A stretch of 64,000 nt of DNA from Rhizobiales bacterium Ga0077545 (GCA_001464335.1 LNEV01000016.1:62001-126000), one strand, 5' to 3'. Counted from the stretch's first letter, positions 53,161-61,473 are shown. Notes: generated by a model from the letters alone, not told the origin. Numbers and translations are program-made.

Positions 53161-53706
53161 ATGATCTCAGTTCGCAACGAAGTTCTCTCCGACATCGACG
53201 CCCGCGAGGCGCTGCTCGATGCCGCGATGGGCGAAGCCCGCTTTCGCAAGACCTCCGCGCGCCTGCGCGAGGGCCGTCTTGCTGCGCATGGCCTGTCCTT
53301 CGTCGCGGAGAACGCGGACGGCGAGATGCTCGGTACGGTTCGCCTGTGGGACATCACCGCCGGCCCCGGCCGTCCCGCGCTGCTGCTCGGCCCGCTCGCG
53401 GTCGATCCGGCCCGTCACTCGCGCGGCACGGGCAGCCTTCTGATGAAGGCCGCCATCGCGCGCGCGCAAGAACTCGGCCACGGCTCGATCCTGCTGGTGG
53501 GCGATGCGCCCTATTACGAGCGTTTCGGCTTCTCGGAGGAGCGCACGCAGCGCCTGCGCCTTCCCGGCCCTTACGAAGCCAACCGCTTCCTCGCGCTGGA
53601 GCTTCAGCCGCACGCGCTTGCCGGCGCGGCCGGTCTCATCAAGGCGACGGGCGTGCGTGTGCCGGAACCGGCCTTCGCCGAAGCAGCCCTCCGCGCCGCG
53701 GCCTGA
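53161..53706 (+). CDS. GNAT-family N-acetyltransferase
   Basis: This 181-residue acyltransferase has the acetyl-CoA binding stretch LLGPLAVDPARHSRGTGSLLMKAA (R/Q-x-x-G-x-G/A type, here RGTGS) and YYERFGFSEERTQ near the end of the fold. It lies between ornithine decarboxylase and homospermidine synthase, so a polyamine substrate is possible but not shown. GGAG lies nine bases before the ATG. Confidence 0.88.
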   Translation: MISVRNEVLSDIDAREALLDAAMGEARFRKTSARLREGRLAAHGLSFVAENADGEMLGTVRLWDITAGPGRPALLLGPLAVDPARHSRGTGSLLMKAAIARAQELGHGSILLVGDAPYYERFGFSEERTQRLRLPGPYEANRFLALELQPHALAGAAGLIKATGVRVPEPAFAEAALRAAA

Positions 53707-53740
53707 CCTCCTTCCCTTTCAGGGGTTGACCTGACCTCCC

Positions 53741-53768
53741 CCGCCCGGCTTCATCGCCGGGCGGATTT
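53741..53768 (+). terminator. Terminator-like hairpin before homospermidine synthase
   Basis: A perfect 9-bp stem CCGCCCGGC/GCCGGGCGG with a six-base loop (53741-53764) is followed by ATTTT. It nearly duplicates the hairpin after the ornithine decarboxylase gene. Confidence 0.65.
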
Positions 53769-53796
53769 TCCCGCGTGCAATATGGAGTGATGAAGA

Positions 53797-55227
53797 ATGG
53801 TGGATTGGCCGGTCTACGGGCACATTTCAGGACCTGTCGTCATGATCGGTTTCGGATCGATCGGGCGTGGAACTTTGCCGCTGATCGAGCGCCATTTCAC
53901 CTATGACAAGAGCCGGATGTCGGTGATCGACCCGAGCGACCACAACAAGCACATCCTCGACGCGCACGGGCTCGACCTCATCCAGACGCACGTCACGAAG
54001 GAAAACTACCGCGAATTGCTCACCCCGCTGCTCACCAAGGGCGGCGGCCAGGGTTTCTGCGTCAACCTGTCGGTCGACACCGGCTCCGTCGACATCATGG
54101 AGCTGTGCCGCGAACTCGGCTGCCTCTACATCGACACGGTCAACGAGCCGTGGCTGGGCTTCTACTTCGACAAGAACAAGGGACCGGCCGAGCGTTCCAA
54201 CTACGCGCTGCGCGAGATGACGCTCGCCGCCAAGCGCCGCAATCCCGGCGGCCCGACCGCCGTTTCGACCTGCGGCGCCAATCCCGGAATGGTCTCCTTC
54301 TTCGCCAAGCAGGCGGCCTTGAACATCGCGCGGGACATGAACCTCAACGTGCCCGATCCGGAGACGCGCGAGGAATGGGCCGCCTTGATGCGCCAGATCG
54401 GCGTCAAGGGCATCCACATCGCCGAGCGCGACACGCAGACGACCAAGGATCCGAAACCGGCCAATGTGTTTCTCAACACCTGGTCCGTCGAGGGGTTCAT
54501 CTCCGAAGGCTTCCAGCCCGCCGAACTCGGCTGGGGCACGCATGAGACGTGGAAGCCCGACACCGCACGCACCTTCGACGATCCCAATGCTCCGGCCATC
54601 TATCTGATGCAGCCCGGCGCCGAGACCAAAGTGCGCACATGGTGCCCGACGCGCGGCGCGCAGTACGGCTTCCTCGTCACGCACAACGAATCGATCTCGA
54701 TCGCCGATTACTTCACGGTGTTCGAGGAGAAGAAACCCGTCTACCGCCTGACCTGTCATTACGCCTATCACCCGTGCGACGACGCCATCCTGTCGTGGCA
54801 CGAAGTGTTCGGCGCGGCCGGAAAGGTGCAGGATAAACTGCATGTTCTCGACGAGGACGAACTGGTCGAGGGCGTCGACGAGCTCGGCGTGCTCCTCTAC
54901 GGCCACGGCAAGGGCGCCTATTGGTATGGCTCGCAGCTCTCGCTCGAAGAGACGCGCAAGCTCGCGCCCTATCAGAGCGCGACGGGCCTTCAGGTGACGT
55001 CGGCGGTGCTGGCGGGCATGGTCTGGGCGCTGGAGAATCCGAACGAGGGCATCGTCGAGACCGACGAGATGGACTTCAAGCGCTGCCTCGAAATCCAGAA
55101 GCCCTATCTTGGTCCGGTGAACGGCTATTACACCGACTGGACACCGCTTCAGGGCCGTCCGGGCCTGTTCCCGGAAGACATCGACGAGAGCGATCCCTGG
55201 CAGTTCAAGAATTTCTTCGTGGCGTGA
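53797..55227 (+). CDS. hss: Homospermidine synthase
   Basis: This 476-residue NAD-dependent enzyme makes homospermidine from two putrescines. The dinucleotide-binding motif VVMIGFGSIGRGTLPLI is at residues 14-30. The family blocks FCVNLSVDTGSVDIMELC, DTVNEPWLGFYFD and VSTCGANPGMVSFFAKQAAL are clear, and the C-terminus has GLFPEDIDESDPWQFKNF. Homospermidine is a major polyamine in many Hyphomicrobiales. The upstream decarboxylase supplies its substrate. Confidence 0.96.
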   Translation: MVDWPVYGHISGPVVMIGFGSIGRGTLPLIERHFTYDKSRMSVIDPSDHNKHILDAHGLDLIQTHVTKENYRELLTPLLTKGGGQGFCVNLSVDTGSVDIMELCRELGCLYIDTVNEPWLGFYFDKNKGPAERSNYALREMTLAAKRRNPGGPTAVSTCGANPGMVSFFAKQAALNIARDMNLNVPDPETREEWAALMRQIGVKGIHIAERDTQTTKDPKPANVFLNTWSVEGFISEGFQPAELGWGTHETWKPDTARTFDDPNAPAIYLMQPGAETKVRTWCPTRGAQYGFLVTHNESISIADYFTVFEEKKPVYRLTCHYAYHPCDDAILSWHEVFGAAGKVQDKLHVLDEDELVEGVDELGVLLYGHGKGAYWYGSQLSLEETRKLAPYQSATGLQVTSAVLAGMVWALENPNEGIVETDEMDFKRCLEIQKPYLGPVNGYYTDWTPLQGRPGLFPEDIDESDPWQFKNFFVA

Positions 55228-55230
55228 GGA

Positions 55231-55812
55231 TCAGCCGTCCGTAATGACGCGCATCTTCCTCAGCTCCTTCTTGCTGAGGATCTTCATGTCCTTGTGACGC
55301 GTGCCCTCGGCGACCCCGATCAGATCGGGGCTTACGCCGAGGCTGCGCGCATATTCGCGCAGGAAGAGGTTCACCTGTTTGTCTTCGGCAAGCTCGCTCT
55401 TGGTCGGCTTGCGCTTCGAGCTGCGCCCCGTCGTTGCAAAACTGTGGACGCCGAACTGCCCGCCGTTCAGCACCATGCGGTTGACGCCGCCGAGCAGCGC
55501 GTAGGCACAGGCCGAGAAGCACGAGCCGCCGGGCGCGACGCCGACATTGGTTCCCGTTTCGCGAAACGCGAGGCCCAGCCGCACGCCGCCGGCAAGGTTG
55601 CCTCCGGGCGAATGCAGGATGACCGGCGTGCCGCGGCCCGCTTTGCGCAGCGCGGCCCGGAACGCGCGGTCGCTGTTGGGTGCGATTTCGCCTTCGCCGA
55701 GCAGAACCTTGATCCCATCGGCGTCGATGACCTGGAATTTCATGGTCCCGGCACTGGCTGCGCCGGAGACCAGCAGAAGGGCCAGGATCAATCCGAAGGA
55801 ACGTGCGCGCAT
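55231..55812 (-). CDS. Exported ClpP/crotonase-fold protein
   Basis: This 193-residue protein has a signal peptide (SFGLILALLLVSGAASAG) and a ClpP-like fold: VILHSPGGNLAGGVRLGLAF resembles the oxyanion segment. The likely nucleophile is Ser100 in GGSCFSACAYALLGG, followed by His123 in FGVHSF. The segment Cys-Phe-Ser-Ala-Cys is typical of a family of predicted periplasmic ClpP-like proteins. Function is unknown. It converges with hss, leaving three bases. Confidence 0.8.
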   Translation of the reverse strand: MRARSFGLILALLLVSGAASAGTMKFQVIDADGIKVLLGEGEIAPNSDRAFRAALRKAGRGTPVILHSPGGNLAGGVRLGLAFRETGTNVGVAPGGSCFSACAYALLGGVNRMVLNGGQFGVHSFATTGRSSKRKPTKSELAEDKQVNLFLREYARSLGVSPDLIGVAEGTRHKDMKILSKKELRKMRVITDG

Positions 55813-55937
55813 AGGGCCTCCACCTCATCAAGGGTGGCACAATCGGGCCGCTTGTCCAGCTCAATCGCGCGCCACCGGGCGCTGGTTCGGAGCGTGACCA
55901 TGTTCTATGGTCCGCCCATCAGAAAAGGAAATTGCCC

Positions 55938-56303
55938 ATGTCAGCGGGGCTTGAGGGTTGTCGCGTTCTCGTCGTTGAAGACGAGATTCTTGTATCCATG
56001 CTTGTGGAAGATATCCTGACCGATATCGGCTGTTCGGTCGTCGGCCCCGTGCCACGCCTGGAGGCCGCCATCGAGACGGCACAAACCGCCGAGATCGACA
56101 TCGCACTGCTGGATGTGAATCTGGCAGGCGCCCGTGTCTTTCCTGTGGCGGATATTCTCGCCGCCCGTGGCCTGCCGTTCATCTTCATGTCCGGCTATGG
56201 CGAAAGCGCGCTCGAAGAGGGGCACAAGGGCCGCCCGGTTCTCGAAAAGCCGTTCAATCCCGAAGCGATCGAGGAGAAGCTGCGCGAGGTTCTGGGGCGC
56301 TGA
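55938..56303 (+). CDS. Stand-alone receiver-domain response regulator
   Basis: This 121-residue single receiver domain has VLVVEDEILVSMLVEDIL, phospho-acceptor Asp in IALLDVNLAGARVF, and a terminal VLEKPFNPEAIEEKL with the conserved lysine. This type (MSGYGESAL in place of the usual Thr strand) occurs with HWE kinases in alphaproteobacteria. No output domain is present. AAAAGGAA precedes the ATG at 55938. Confidence 0.9.
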   Translation: MSAGLEGCRVLVVEDEILVSMLVEDILTDIGCSVVGPVPRLEAAIETAQTAEIDIALLDVNLAGARVFPVADILAARGLPFIFMSGYGESALEEGHKGRPVLEKPFNPEAIEEKLREVLGR

Positions 56304-56306
56304 CGC

Positions 56307-57317
56307 TCAGAGCTTCGGCAGCGTCAGAACGCCTGCCGCGCCCTCTTCGGTTCCGAACGCGAGCATCATGCCGTCCGCGTTCCAGGCGAGCGAGGAGATG
56401 GGGCCGCCATCGCTGACGGGGCGGGCCTGGAGAATGCTCTCATCGTCCGTACGGATGAAGAGAACGCAACCGTCGCGATAGCCGACCGCCAGAACCGGCG
56501 CCTTCGGATGGAACGCCACGCGCTCGACACGCGAAGGCCGGATGCCGAGTTCGAGCGGCGGCTTGCCCATCGGCCCGTCCTTGGTCACGAACGGCCAGAC
56601 GATGGCCGCATCCGCGCCCGAGCTCGCCAGCCATTTTCCATCGAACGACCACGACATCGAGCGCACTTTCGAGGGATAGCCGGACATCCGCATATTGCCG
56701 CTGTCGGCCAGCCGCCAGCCATGCATCTCGTTTTCCTGCATGGTCGACACGACGAAGCGCCCATCGTTCGAGGCCGTCACGTCGATGTGCGAGCCTTTCC
56801 AGCTCAGCTCCTTGGGCGTGCCCTGCGTACGCGGGAACCAGATGCTGACGCCATTGTAGCGCGCGATGTAAAGCTGAAAGCCCTTGGCGCCGAAAGCGAG
56901 GCCGCGCCCGCTGGAGGGCAGATCGAGCGCGTAAAGCGCGCCCTTGCCATCGCGTACATGCACCTTCTTGCCCGCGGACCACGCCACCGCGCCGTCCGGT
57001 CCGGTCGCGACCGCATCGACCCAGGCGCCGTTTGCCGTCTTGCCGATCTCCTCCGTGCGGCCGGTCGCGCTCGTCGCAACCACACGCCCGTCGTCGCCGC
57101 CCGTCACGATGCGCTTGCCATCGGACGCGGCGACGAGAATGGCGCTGCCGTTATGGACGTTGATGCGCGACACGGTCTCGCCGGTGGCGAGGATGACCGT
57201 GCCATCGCCCAGGGCAAACGCGGCGGCGGCGCCGAGAAAGGCCGTTCCCGTCACATGGGATTCGGCCAGAACGGGGCGGATGTAGTCGGCAAGGGAGGAT
57301 TTGTCGGCGGAAGTCAT
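56307..57317 (-). CDS. WD40-repeat protein associated with zinc genes
   Basis: This 336-residue protein has no signal peptide and several WD40-like blades (SMSWSFDGKWLASSGADAAIVW, FHPKAPVLAVGYRDGCVLFI, LAWNADGMMLAFGTEEGA). Such proteins often follow a COG0523 GTPase gene in Hyphomicrobiales. It is probably a scaffold; no catalytic residues are seen. It lies 73 bases after the GTPase gene. Confidence 0.82.
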   Translation of the reverse strand: MTSADKSSLADYIRPVLAESHVTGTAFLGAAAAFALGDGTVILATGETVSRINVHNGSAILVAASDGKRIVTGGDDGRVVATSATGRTEEIGKTANGAWVDAVATGPDGAVAWSAGKKVHVRDGKGALYALDLPSSGRGLAFGAKGFQLYIARYNGVSIWFPRTQGTPKELSWKGSHIDVTASNDGRFVVSTMQENEMHGWRLADSGNMRMSGYPSKVRSMSWSFDGKWLASSGADAAIVWPFVTKDGPMGKPPLELGIRPSRVERVAFHPKAPVLAVGYRDGCVLFIRTDDESILQARPVSDGGPISSLAWNADGMMLAFGTEEGAAGVLTLPKL

Positions 57318-57390
57318 GGCGCGGGTTTAGACCGGCAGAGCCACGGAGCCAAGAGCCCTCTCCCGTTTGCGGGGGAGGGCTCACGGCATG

Positions 57391-58452
57391 TCAGGCTGCG
57401 GTTGCTTCGAAGCCCGCCTTCAGGCGTTCGCGGTCGAGATCCTTGCCGATGAAGACGATCTTCGATTCCCGCTTCTCGTCGGGCTTCCATTCGCGCTGCA
57501 GATCCCCGTCGAGGATCATGTGGACGCCCTGGAAGACGTAACGCTGCGGCTCGTCCTGAAAGGCGAGAATGCCTTTCCAGCGAAGGAGGTTCTGGCCATC
57601 GCTCTGGGCGATGTCCTGCACCCAGTCGAGAAACTTCTCCGGCACCACATCGCCCGGAATGCTGAAGGCGAGCGATTGAATATGCTCGTCGTGATAATGC
57701 TTCAGCCCGCCATGCGCGTGCCCGTGGTCATGGTCATGGTCGCACCCGCAATCGGGGCCGTGCTCGTGATGGTCATGGCCATGATGATGGTGATCGTGGC
57801 CGCCCGCCGTTTCGAGGAAAGCGGGCTCGATTTCGAGAATGCGCTCGAGATCGAACGATCCCCGGTCCAGCACCTCGCTCAGCGGCACCTGGCTTTTCAC
57901 CGTGCGAATAACGCGTGCGTACGGATTGAGACCGCGGATGCGCGCCTCGACCTCGTCGAGTTCGGCAGGCGTCACGAGGTCGGTCTTGTTGAGCAGGATG
58001 ACGTCCGCAAAAGCGATCTGGTTCTTGGCCTCGGGCGCATCCTTCAGGCGCTCCGTCAGCCATTTGGCATCGGCCACCGTCACCACCGCGTCGAGACGGG
58101 CGTTTTCCTGCACTTCTTCATCGACGAAGAAGGTCTGCGCGACAGGCGCCGGATCGGCAAGGCCCGTCGTCTCGACGATGATCGCGTCGAACTTGCCCTT
58201 CCTCTTCATCAGGCCTTCGATGATGCGGATGAGATCGCCGCGCACCGTGCAGCAGATGCAGCCATTGTTCATCTCGAAGACTTCTTCGTCCGCGCCGACG
58301 ACGAGTTCGTTGTCGATGCCGATCTCGCCGAATTCGTTGACGATGACGGCGTAGCGCTTGCCGTGTTCCTCCGAGAGAATGCGGTTCAGAAGCGTGGTCT
58401 TCCCCGCGCCGAGATAGCCGGTGAGAACGGTGACGGGAATCTTGTCGGACAT
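57391..58452 (-). CDS. COG0523 (CobW/ZigA-like) GTP-dependent metallochaperone
   Basis: This 353-residue G3E GTPase has Walker A LTGYLGAGKTTLLNRIL (residues 10-26), the metal-binding CxCC (C65, C67, C68), VETTGLADPAPV, and LLNKTDLV. A long His-rich stretch with alternating His/Asp (about residues 222-270) binds zinc. It likely delivers zinc to client proteins under limitation. It is near znuABC, with which it may share the regulatory response; no Zur-like site is seen at its own start. Confidence 0.9.
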   Translation of the reverse strand: MSDKIPVTVLTGYLGAGKTTLLNRILSEEHGKRYAVIVNEFGEIGIDNELVVGADEEVFEMNNGCICCTVRGDLIRIIEGLMKRKGKFDAIIVETTGLADPAPVAQTFFVDEEVQENARLDAVVTVADAKWLTERLKDAPEAKNQIAFADVILLNKTDLVTPAELDEVEARIRGLNPYARVIRTVKSQVPLSEVLDRGSFDLERILEIEPAFLETAGGHDHHHHGHDHHEHGPDCGCDHDHDHGHAHGGLKHYHDEHIQSLAFSIPGDVVPEKFLDWVQDIAQSDGQNLLRWKGILAFQDEPQRYVFQGVHMILDGDLQREWKPDEKRESKIVFIGKDLDRERLKAGFEATAA

Positions 58453-58471
58453 ACGACTGCCTTCAATGAAA

Positions 58472-58576
58472 CCTCATCCTAAGGACCGCGAAGCGGCCGT
58501 CTCGAAGGAGGGGCGACAGGCTCGGAGCGTGTGGCCCATCCTTCGAGACGCGCTTTCGGCGCTCCTCGGGATGAGG
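58472..58576. repeat. Intergenic inverted repeat of a dispersed Hyphomicrobiales-type element
   Basis: The left arm starts CCTCATCCTAAGGACCGCG and ends GTCTCGAAGGAG. The right arm is its inverted, imperfect copy (CATCCTTCGAGACGCG, ending CTCGGGATGAGG). The halves surround about 28 bases. Palindromic units with CCTCATCC and TCTCGAAGGATG are scattered in many genomes of the order. It lies between znuA and the GTPase gene and could fold into a long RNA hairpin. Confidence 0.7.
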
Positions 58577-58593
58577 GCGTGGTAGATCGCGCC

Positions 58594-59520
58594 TCAGCTC
58601 GAAAGCCCGGCGCTCAGCGTCTTTATATTGTGGCGGATCATATCAATGTAAGTCCCGGCAGGGCCATCCGGGGGCGACAGAGCGTCCGAGTAAAGCGCCC
58701 CGCCGAGCTTGGCCCCGCTCTCCTCGGCGATCCGCGTGATGAGCCGCTGGTCGGTGATGTTTTCAACGAAGATCGCCTTCACGCCCTGATCCCTGATCTG
58801 GCGGATCAGCGACGCGACCTGCTTGGCCGTCGGCTCGGCATCGGTCGAAACGCCCTGCGGCGCCACGAATTCGAACCCATAGGCCTTGCCGAAATAGGCG
58901 AAGGCGTCGTGGGAGGTGATGACCCGGCGCTGCTTGGGCGGAATGGCGGCCGCCGCGGCTCGGACCTCCGCATCGAGTTCGTCCAGCTTTGCGATATAGG
59001 CCACCGTGTTGGCCTCGTAGGTTGCGTTGCTGGTGGGATCGACCGAGATCAGCGCGTTGCGGATGTTGCGGACATAGATCTTCACATTCGCAATCGACTG
59101 GAAGGCGTGCGGATCGGCCTTGCCATGGCTGTGCCCATGGTCATGCCCGTGGCCGTGTTCATCCTCCTGCGCCGCAAGCGGCACGACGCGCGTGCTGACG
59201 GTGATCTGCTTTGCAAAGGACCCGGCGGCCTGCGACAGGCGCCCCATCCAGCCCTCGAAGCCGAGCCCGTTCACGAAGACAAGCTTGGCTTCCGTGACGG
59301 CCTTCGCGTCCGCCGGAGACGGCGAATAGACGTGGGCGTCGCCGTCGGGGCCAACGAGGGTCGTCACCTCGACGCGATCGCCGCCAACCTGCTTCACGAG
59401 ATCGCCGATGATGGAGAAGCTCGCCACAACCTTGATCGGCTCCGCCGCCATCGCACCGGATGTCGCAACAGCGACAAACGCCGATGCGAGAGATGTTATA
59501 ACATAGCGTCTTGAGAACAT
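58594..59520 (-). CDS. znuA: Zinc ABC transporter substrate-binding protein ZnuA
   Basis: This 308-residue periplasmic zinc-binding protein has a signal peptide (MFSRRYVITSLASAFVAVAT, cleaved near AMA). The family blocks VVASFSIIGDLVKQVGGDR, DAHVYSPSPADAKAV with the ligand His, the His-rich loop HGHGHDHGHSHGK, DPHAF, and ITSHDAFAYFGKAYGF with the ligand His follow. GGAG lies eight bases before the ATG at 59520. A perfect Zur-like palindrome lies inside its codons 6-10. It is the last gene of the znu operon. Confidence 0.94.
   Translation of the reverse strand: MFSRRYVITSLASAFVAVATSGAMAAEPIKVVASFSIIGDLVKQVGGDRVEVTTLVGPDGDAHVYSPSPADAKAVTEAKLVFVNGLGFEGWMGRLSQAAGSFAKQITVSTRVVPLAAQEDEHGHGHDHGHSHGKADPHAFQSIANVKIYVRNIRNALISVDPTSNATYEANTVAYIAKLDELDAEVRAAAAAIPPKQRRVITSHDAFAYFGKAYGFEFVAPQGVSTDAEPTAKQVASLIRQIRDQGVKAIFVENITDQRLITRIAEESGAKLGGALYSDALSPPDGPAGTYIDMIRHNIKTLSAGLSS
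59493..59504. promoter_or_regulatory. Zur-like palindrome inside the start of znuA
   Basis: ATGTTATAACAT is a perfect 12-base palindrome and shares the ATGTTAT core with the site at 61324. It lies 17-28 bases into znuA, in codons 6-10. Such an AT-rich palindrome is unlikely by chance in this GC-rich DNA. Confidence 0.6.
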
Positions 59521-59545
59521 AACGAGGCTCCAGGAGATCAAAGTT

Positions 59546-60415
59546 TCAGGCTTCGAGATGGCGGACCGGCAGGAGACGGCGAAGAATGCCGCCCTCGCTC
59601 CCGATCAGCAGTGACACGAGATAGAACCCGCCGGCGGAAAGAATGATCGCCGGGCCTGCGGGCACGCCCACATGGTAGGAAAAGAGCAGGCCCGCATAGC
59701 CGGACACCAGCGCCGCCAATACGGACACGACGAGAAGCCGCGTAATGTCCTGCGTCCACAGCCGGGCTCCGGCGGCGGGAAGCATCATCACGCCCACCGC
59801 AAGCAATGTTCCGAGGGCGTGGAAGCCGCCGACAAGGTTCAGCACGACGAGCGCGAGAAACATCAGATGGATCGGCGTTCCGGCCCGCGACACCGAGCGC
59901 AGAAAGCCGGAATCGACGCATTCCAGAACGAGAGGCCGGTAGATCGCCGCCAAAGTCAGAAGCGTGACGCTCGAAATGCCCGCAAGAAGAAGGAGCGTCG
60001 CATCGTCGAGCGCAAGCACGGTCCCGAACAGGACATGCAGCAGATCGACATTCGATCCGCGCAACGAGACCAGCATGACGCCGAGCGCGAGCGACAGAAG
60101 ATAGAACGCCGCGAGCGAGGCATCCTCCTTCAGCGCGGTGTAACGCGCGACGAGGCCCGCCAGAACGGCAACCGTAATGCCCGCGACGAGGCCGCCGATC
60201 GTCATCGCCGGAAGCGACAATCCCGCGACGAGATAGCCGACGCCCGCTCCCGGAAGAATGGCATGCGCCATCGCATCGCCCGTCAGGCTGAGGCGGCGCA
60301 GCATGAGAAAGACGCCGATGGGAGCCGCCCCGAGCGCCAGCGCGAACGCGCCGACAAGAGCGCGCTTCATGAACGCGAACTCCACGAACGGCCCGATGAG
60401 CATGTCATAGACCAT
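59546..60415 (-). CDS. znuB: Zinc ABC transporter permease ZnuB
   Basis: This 289-residue permease of the zinc importer has about eight hydrophobic helices. The ABC-3 pattern is clear: ALGAAPIGVFLMLRRLSLTGDAMAHAILPG at the N-terminal part, then LLAVGVMMLPAAGARLWT. The start at 60415 overlaps the znuC stop by one base (TGATG); znuA begins 25 bases after its stop. Confidence 0.95.
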   Translation of the reverse strand: MVYDMLIGPFVEFAFMKRALVGAFALALGAAPIGVFLMLRRLSLTGDAMAHAILPGAGVGYLVAGLSLPAMTIGGLVAGITVAVLAGLVARYTALKEDASLAAFYLLSLALGVMLVSLRGSNVDLLHVLFGTVLALDDATLLLLAGISSVTLLTLAAIYRPLVLECVDSGFLRSVSRAGTPIHLMFLALVVLNLVGGFHALGTLLAVGVMMLPAAGARLWTQDITRLLVVSVLAALVSGYAGLLFSYHVGVPAGPAIILSAGGFYLVSLLIGSEGGILRRLLPVRHLEA

Positions 60416-61155
60416 CACGCGACCTCGCGTACGCACAGATCGGCATGCGGATCGAAGGCCTCGATCATGTGCCGCGCGCGGAACAGATTTTCCGGCGTCA
60501 GCACCTGCGCGGTCGGGCCGAACGCCACGCCCTCGCGCGCCAGAAGCAGGGATTGCGGGAAATGCCGGCGCACGAGATCGAAATCGTGCAGCACCGCGAC
60601 AATGGTCCGCCCCTCCGCATGCCAGTGCTCGATCATATGGACGAGATCGTGCGTCGTGCGGGTGTCGATGGCGGCGAACGGCTCGTCGAGCAGAACGAGT
60701 TTTGCATTTTGCAACGAAAGCCGCGCGAACAGCGCACGCTGCATCTGCCCGCCCGAAAGGGTGCCGATGGGCCGCCGCTCGAAACCGCTCAGGCCGACCG
60801 CGGCCAGCGCCGCGAAGATCGCCTCGCGGTCGGTCTTCGAAACCCCGCCAAAAATGCCGGTGCGGTTCCACAAGCCGGTCGAGACCAGTTCGTAGACCGA
60901 AATCGGAAAGCTGCGGTCAATGTCGGCGATCTGCGGCAGATAGGCGATCTCCCGACGTGACAGCCCGCCGGCATCGATGCGACCCTCCAGCGGCGAAAGC
61001 GCCCCGGTGATGGCCTTCAGGAGCGTGGACTTGCCGCCGCCGTTCGGTCCCACCAGCGCCGTCAGGCTCCCCCCGGCGATCTCCGCCGTGAGATGGTGGA
61101 CGGCCGGATGCCGGTCGTAGCCGAGGGTCAGATCCGAAAACCGCAGTGCGTTCAT
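60415..61155 (-). CDS. znuC: Zinc ABC transporter ATP-binding protein ZnuC
   Basis: This 246-residue ATPase has Walker A ALVGPNGGGKSTLLKAITG, signature LSGGQMQRALFARLSL, Walker B LVLLDEPFAAID, and switch LHDFDLVRRHF. It drives zinc uptake through ZnuB. It starts at 61155, overlapping the stop of the His-rich microprotein gene by one base (TGATG), and its own stop overlaps the znuB start. Confidence 0.95.
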   Translation of the reverse strand: MNALRFSDLTLGYDRHPAVHHLTAEIAGGSLTALVGPNGGGKSTLLKAITGALSPLEGRIDAGGLSRREIAYLPQIADIDRSFPISVYELVSTGLWNRTGIFGGVSKTDREAIFAALAAVGLSGFERRPIGTLSGGQMQRALFARLSLQNAKLVLLDEPFAAIDTRTTHDLVHMIEHWHAEGRTIVAVLHDFDLVRRHFPQSLLLAREGVAFGPTAQVLTPENLFRARHMIEAFDPHADLCVREVA

Positions 61156-61319
61156 CAATTTAGCGCCCAGAAAACAGCAACCCACAGCAGAGCGACGAGC
61201 ACAAAAGCCCGAGCGAGGCGCGAGGCGGCGGAGGCGCACAGCAGCGAGGCCGCCGTTCGCGCCGTCGGGGCGGGCGGAGCCGAATGGGAATGCGTGTGCG
61301 AATGGGCGCTGCCGTGCAT
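61155..61319 (-). CDS. His-rich single-span membrane microprotein heading the znu operon
   Basis: This 54-residue protein starts MHGSAHSHTHSHSAPPAPT, with five His among the first twelve residues, and ends in a hydrophobic helix AFVLVALLWVAVFWALN. The His cluster could bind zinc at the membrane. The stop overlaps the znuC start (TGATG), which indicates coupled translation. No Shine-Dalgarno precedes the ATG, but a promoter is placed so that transcription would begin at or next to the ATG, suggesting a leaderless mRNA. I know of no described family that fits. Confidence 0.68.
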   Translation of the reverse strand: MHGSAHSHTHSHSAPPAPTARTAASLLCASAASRLARAFVLVALLWVAVFWALN

Positions 61320-61323
61320 GGCT

Positions 61324-61354
61324 ATGTTATAATGTAACATCCAGACCGGAACAA
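61324..61354 (-). promoter_or_regulatory. Promoter and Zur-like operator of the znu operon
   Basis: On the minus strand, -35 TTGTTC (61354-61349), a 17-base spacer and -10 TATAAC (61331-61326) are followed by the ATG of the His-rich protein only six bases after the -10, so the transcript is probably leaderless. The imperfect palindrome ATGTTA-N5-TAACAT (61324-61340, plus strand) covers the -10 and resembles alphaproteobacterial Zur sites. Confidence 0.7.
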
Positions 61355-61473
61355 GGCTCGCCGCGCTGACGCATGTTCGTCTTTGGCCGGGGTTGCAAGA
61401 AATGTGCGCTCTGCCAGTCTGTTGCATCAGCGATCGGCCACAGATCGCCTCAAAGCCCAGGGAGACCTCACGC

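Noticed and set aside
57710..57800. Repeat-like CAT/GTG tract
   Set aside because: It is the His/Asp-rich metal-binding segment of the COG0523 GTPase, not a DNA repeat or CRISPR.
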